Under the pieces are notes generated by a model. That model saw nothing but the letters and a program-made list of their open reading frames with translations. It searched no databases and had not been told where the DNA came from. 64,000 nt of DNA from Phascolomyces articulosus (Eukaryota > Mucoromycota > Mucoromycetes > Mucorales > Lichtheimiaceae). Position 1 is the first letter of the stretch. The number at the start of each line of letters is the position of its first letter. The stretch lies in NCBI GenBank assembly GCA_025677815.1, contig JAIXMP010000006.1, positions 1 through 64,000 of the forward strand. The letters are read 5' to 3'. This document shows, piece after piece, positions 60,432 through 64,000 of this stretch. A program made the position numbers and the translations under genes.

Positions 60432-61474
60432 TCATATTTTAATAATAAAGAAGTATAAGTAATTTTAATGGGAGGGTATGAAAAGTGCTTTTTTTTGTGG
60501 AACGTTCAAAAAATAGGGCTGGATCTGAAATAAAATGAACGTGGCGTAAACAAGACCTTCTTTCGCGATCACCTTCTCGGGGAAATCCGATGTTGTTTTT
60601 AAAGATACATTATCGTTCTGTTTTGTTGTTTAATTGTTGTCGTCGTTCGTTTTGTTGAATATTTCTGAAGAATCCAGACCTTATCATCTTATTGTTCTAT
60701 CAACAATGAGGAACGGTTTTTTTTATTTTTGTTTAAACTAGAAATAAGCAAGTTAAATAAAAAGAATGTGTTTATGCAGTAAACGAAAAAACAGGTTATA
60801 TAATAATCACTACTCAACAAATAAGTAATCATTTAACATGAAATTGGATCATCAAATCACAACACATTTCTTATACGAATCATCATGCAAGATGACCTTT
60901 TTTTTTTGAAGGAGCGGGTGAAGAAGAAAAGGATTATCAACAAAGGAGAAAAATTGAATGGGTGGGTAGTATTTTTTTTTTGTTCATCAAAATGCACATA
61001 CCCCCTCCCCATCTTGTCATCATGCGGGTGAACTAAATGTATCAAGGGAGTAGTAGGAATTACTTTATATGGAAATACCGGTTGATAAGTAAAAAAAAGA
61101 AAAATTATATGAACAAGAGGTATATTTACAAAGTTTATAAGAGTGATGTGTGTGTGTTTTTCACAAAAAGCCAAAAGTATCAAAGTTTACCGATTGAATT
61201 TGTTGATGATTTCTCAAATTAGCGATGATGTTAAGTATATAAAAATTATTCGGAGTGGCCTCCGAACTGGACGATCGGCAGAAACGGTCAAGGAGGGGGG
61301 GGAGTTAAACAATGAATTTCTTTGTTATTAATTTATATAAAAAGGGGGAGACCTCCACTGGATTATTTCCCTTTTATTCTTCTTTTTCATTTATTTTATA
61401 TACCCTTTTCTATTACTACATTATATTATTACTATTACTATTATTCTTATTCTTATTCTGATTCAATAACCATC
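60432..61474. other. Intergenic region between sugar transporter and cyclin
   Basis: About 1 kb with no supported gene. A T/C-rich tract (about 61370-61470, TATTACTATTATTC-like) precedes the cyclin start and is probably its core promoter and leader. Confidence 0.6.
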
Positions 61475-62404
61475 ATGCAAATTATTCTGGATACCATGTT
61501 ACAACCATCATCAACAACTCAGCAACATTCATCTTCTACTACTAGTACTAACAGTACTACTACTACTACGACGACGACGACAAAATCTAAACAAACTTCT
61601 GAAACATTTTTTCGACGGCCTTTACCTTCCGTTCTTATTGGTGAGTTGTACTATATCAACTGACAACAACAGCAGTAATAATAATAATAATAATAAAAGT
61701 GCATTGTATACTAATTAAAATCATAGATTTTATGGCAATTACATTATGTGATATCATCCCATTCCATCGACAATTGTTATCTCCTTTACGCCGACGTTCT
61801 TCCGCGCCTGCTTCACCATCTACTACATATCAACAACCTCGTCGACCTGTACCTGAACTTGTTTACTTCATTCAAAAAATCACATATCAAGCGGGTATTA
61901 ATTGTCGTACAGCTCTTGTTGCACTCATTTATTTGGAACGCGCTAAAAAAAATCTTCCACGAAATTCTGTTGGCAGTTATGGTAAGCTTGTTGCTTTTCA
62001 AATAATGGATGATCCACTTGATTGGTATATATATAAAATATACTCATTGTATGTCTATATTAGATACTTGCCATCGTATGTTATTAGGGGCCCTTTTACT
62101 AGCTTCTAAATTTCTTCAAGATACTGAATGGGCACCATCTTTTGCTCATTCCAATACTCTGAAAAAAGCGGATAGCTCATTATTAAGAGCTTCTTGGGCG
62201 CGCTATTATGGTTATGCCAACTCTTATTATGTGGGACCTCTCACAAATCGGCGTTTATGTGATATGTGTGGTGGTCTTTTTTCACTGGAAGACATGAATA
62301 TGCTTGAACGTGCCTTTTTAAAATTAATCCAATATCAATGTTGGGTTGATGAAAAGGCAGTGGATGATTATGTTGAAAGACATCGTGTTGATTTAGCTCT
62401 ATGA
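61475..62404 (+). CDS. Pcl/Pho80-type cyclin
   Basis: Exons 61475-61640, 61727-61981 and 62064-62404 join in frame to 253 aa. The N-terminus is a Ser/Thr-rich low-complexity tail (poly-Thr around residues 25-38), then DFMAITLCDIIPFHRQ and an Arg/Ser patch (LRRRSSAPASP) with likely phosphosites. The cyclin box runs from about residue 80: PELVYFIQKITYQAGINCRT, ALVALIYLERAKKNLP, HRMLLGALLLASKFLQD, and finally FSLEDMNMLERAFLKLIQYQ. This matches the Pho80/Pcl group, which partner Pho85-type kinases in phosphate, cell-cycle and stress signalling. An insert of roughly 35-40 residues, including LCDMCGG, separates the third cyclin helix from the FSLEDMN helix. The start ATG was chosen as the first Met after the promoter tract; an in-frame ATG 8 codons later is possible. 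Confidence 0.85.
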
Positions 62405-64000
62405 TTTTCTACCTTTTTGTAAATAATAATTATTATATATTCCCTCCTTCACCTTTTGTTCGTTCCATTCATCCTATCCAACAAAATAACTACGTATCTT
62501 ATTTTTTCTTTGTATATATTTATAGTCAATACTTCTTCCTATTACCCTTTTTTTTGTATGTAATTTCCATTTATTATATAAGACTTTATACCATTTTTAC
62601 TAATAATAATAAACATTTTTATTCATAATCATTATATATGAAAAAACAACCAATCAAATAGATTCTTTCCTTAATTGTAGCTTTCTTTATTTTGTCAAAA
62701 AAAATAATAATAATGTCTTATCATGCAAGTGGTCATCTGTATTCAACCTTTTTTTTTTTTTTTGTTATTGATACGATAAAAATTTCTGGTTCCGCATTGT
62801 TTTTTACTGTTATACTTTGTAAATATAAACAATAATAATAACAAGTAATAAAAAGATAAAAGAGTGTGGAGTTTCATCCTATTCCCAAAATTCAATATTT
62901 TTTTGTTTGTTTTTTGTGTCATATGTGAAGTATACCGTGCTGCATGTCGTACTACAGCATCATTATTTTGATTTTCCATTATGATCCAGACTCTCTTCAC
63001 CTCTTCCTCCACTTTGTAAATATTGACTACAACGATTTCAAGTCAGATATTTTTTTTTATGATGCATATTACTCTTTTTGAAGGATAATCCATTTCATAA
63101 TCTGGAATTAATCATCATGTGTTTTTTTTTTATCTCCCATGCTGACACTTAAGCTGGTATAGCATTGTAGAGGGGAAAAAAAGAGGACTTATATAACACG
63201 TACCAAAGGAAATGCTCTTACAGGTGTCAATTAAAGTAGCACAGATTGAAATCATATTTCAGGATTCATCATGAACATACAAACCCAGCACCAATGGCCA
63301 TAAATGCATACATATAAATATATTTTATCCTACTAAGGTATATGGGGCAGCATGAACTGAAAATTGGAATTTTCAAATGATGTATGCTATATGTAAGTTG
63401 TTCAAATAACCCCATTGCACATATGCATGTACATGCGTACATCAAAATGTTCTTTATGCAATGTATTAAATGCACAAATCATCACCAAAATATCAAAACT
63501 ACTCATAATACCCTTCCAAAAAAAAAAAAGGGACACCACTGCTTAATAATTTTTATTATAAAAGTGGCAGCAATTCATTCTCTTTGGTGAAAATTGGATC
63601 TTCTTCGCCCAAACGATCCGCTGATTGCACTTTAGAACATTTCTAATTTAGGAAAGAGACTAGTTAAGAATACTGACGATGACAACATGAGATTACTTTT
63701 CCTTCTCCATCATATAGTTACTTATATAATCAAAACAATGGTCAATAGCCACATTGTCTGCATAAAACGTCTTGCATCCATTGATGTAAACGTCAAATAT
63801 TTTTGATGATATAGGATATACTTTATCTGCAATTTTATTTGAATTGTAAGGAGAATACACATCATGTTTTTTTTTCTATACAAATGTATAGTGATTTGTT
63901 ATTGATACTGTTTTTCACGGATCATATTGGATCAGGTACGAATACGGATACAGATATTGGATATCATTCGGATATTGGACCAAATAATGGATGTTTATAG
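62405..64000. other. Terminal intergenic stretch, no gene recognised
   Basis: 3' flank of the cyclin gene, then about 1.5 kb of AT-rich DNA with only short, unsupported frames. The last ~100 bp contain several GGATAT-type direct repeats (near 63919-63992) and may belong to a feature continuing beyond the window. Confidence 0.5.

Noticed and set aside
1..64000. tRNA, rRNA or CRISPR loci and bacterial-type operons
   Set aside because: I saw no cloverleaf with a GGTTCRA T-loop, no rRNA similarity other than the snoRNA guide, and no regularly spaced repeat array with unique spacers. The intron-rich genes are eukaryotic.

Overview
The window looks like nuclear DNA of an early-diverging fungus, most likely Mucoromycota/Mucorales (inference). 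It is very AT-rich and full of homopolymers and TA/CA/GT microsatellites. Genes carry many short GT-AG introns of about 50-140 bp. Families typical of that group are present: TPR/F-box/LRR genes, GATA and C2H2 regulators rich in Gln/Ser/Ala runs, RACK1, COP9 subunit 5 and a Pcl-type cyclin. I rebuilt exon structures by hand; reading frames close across every junction listed.

Layout. 0-15.9 kb: three + strand genes separated by unusually long non-coding stretches: a small secreted double-psi beta-barrel protein (3463-4123), a Gln/Ser-rich protein of unknown function (9699-10670) and a single-finger C2H2 regulator (14363-15940). 16.6-19.3 kb: COP9 signalosome subunit 5 (minus) head to head with a myosin essential light chain-like EF-hand gene (plus). 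22-24 kb: a two-finger GATA factor (minus). 27.7-30 kb: a decayed TPR/F-box/LRR gene (minus). 32.6-38.9 kb is the compact part: a PA-TM-RING ubiquitin ligase (plus) converging on RPAP2/Rtr1, a CsbD-like protein and a GRIP-domain golgin (all minus). 41.7-44.1 kb: an MFS DHA1-like exporter. 48-49.5 kb: an Amt/Mep ammonium transporter. 51.3-53.1 kb: a second broken F-box/LRR gene. 53175-55618: an apparently intact Tc1/mariner/IS630-type transposon with about 300-bp inverted repeats. 55.8-57.5 kb: RACK1/Cpc2. 57.7-60.4 kb: a sugar transporter. 61.5-62.4 kb: a Pcl/Pho80-type cyclin.

The most interesting signals are: (1) a box C/D snoRNA resembling U24 inside the fifth RACK1 intron, the same host gene as in budding yeast; (2) a 2.4-kb DD34E transposon whose long terminal repeats are each built from 12-13 TTGGC(A/G) units, inserted with a TA duplication only 157 bp before the RACK1 start codon; (3) a sugar transporter that needs a 5-nt microexon to restore its conserved glycine/aspartate motif, plus a GC-AG intron; (4) a 100-bp cluster of RFX X-box-like sites at roughly helical spacing in an intergenic region.

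The genes do not form a pathway. Two themes recur: ubiquitin/NEDD8 control (COP9 subunit 5, PA-TM-RING ligase, F-box relics) and nutrient uptake (ammonium, sugar and DHA1 transporters). A GATA regulator lies in the same window as an ammonium transporter whose upstream region carries GATA motifs. No tRNA, rRNA or CRISPR was seen.
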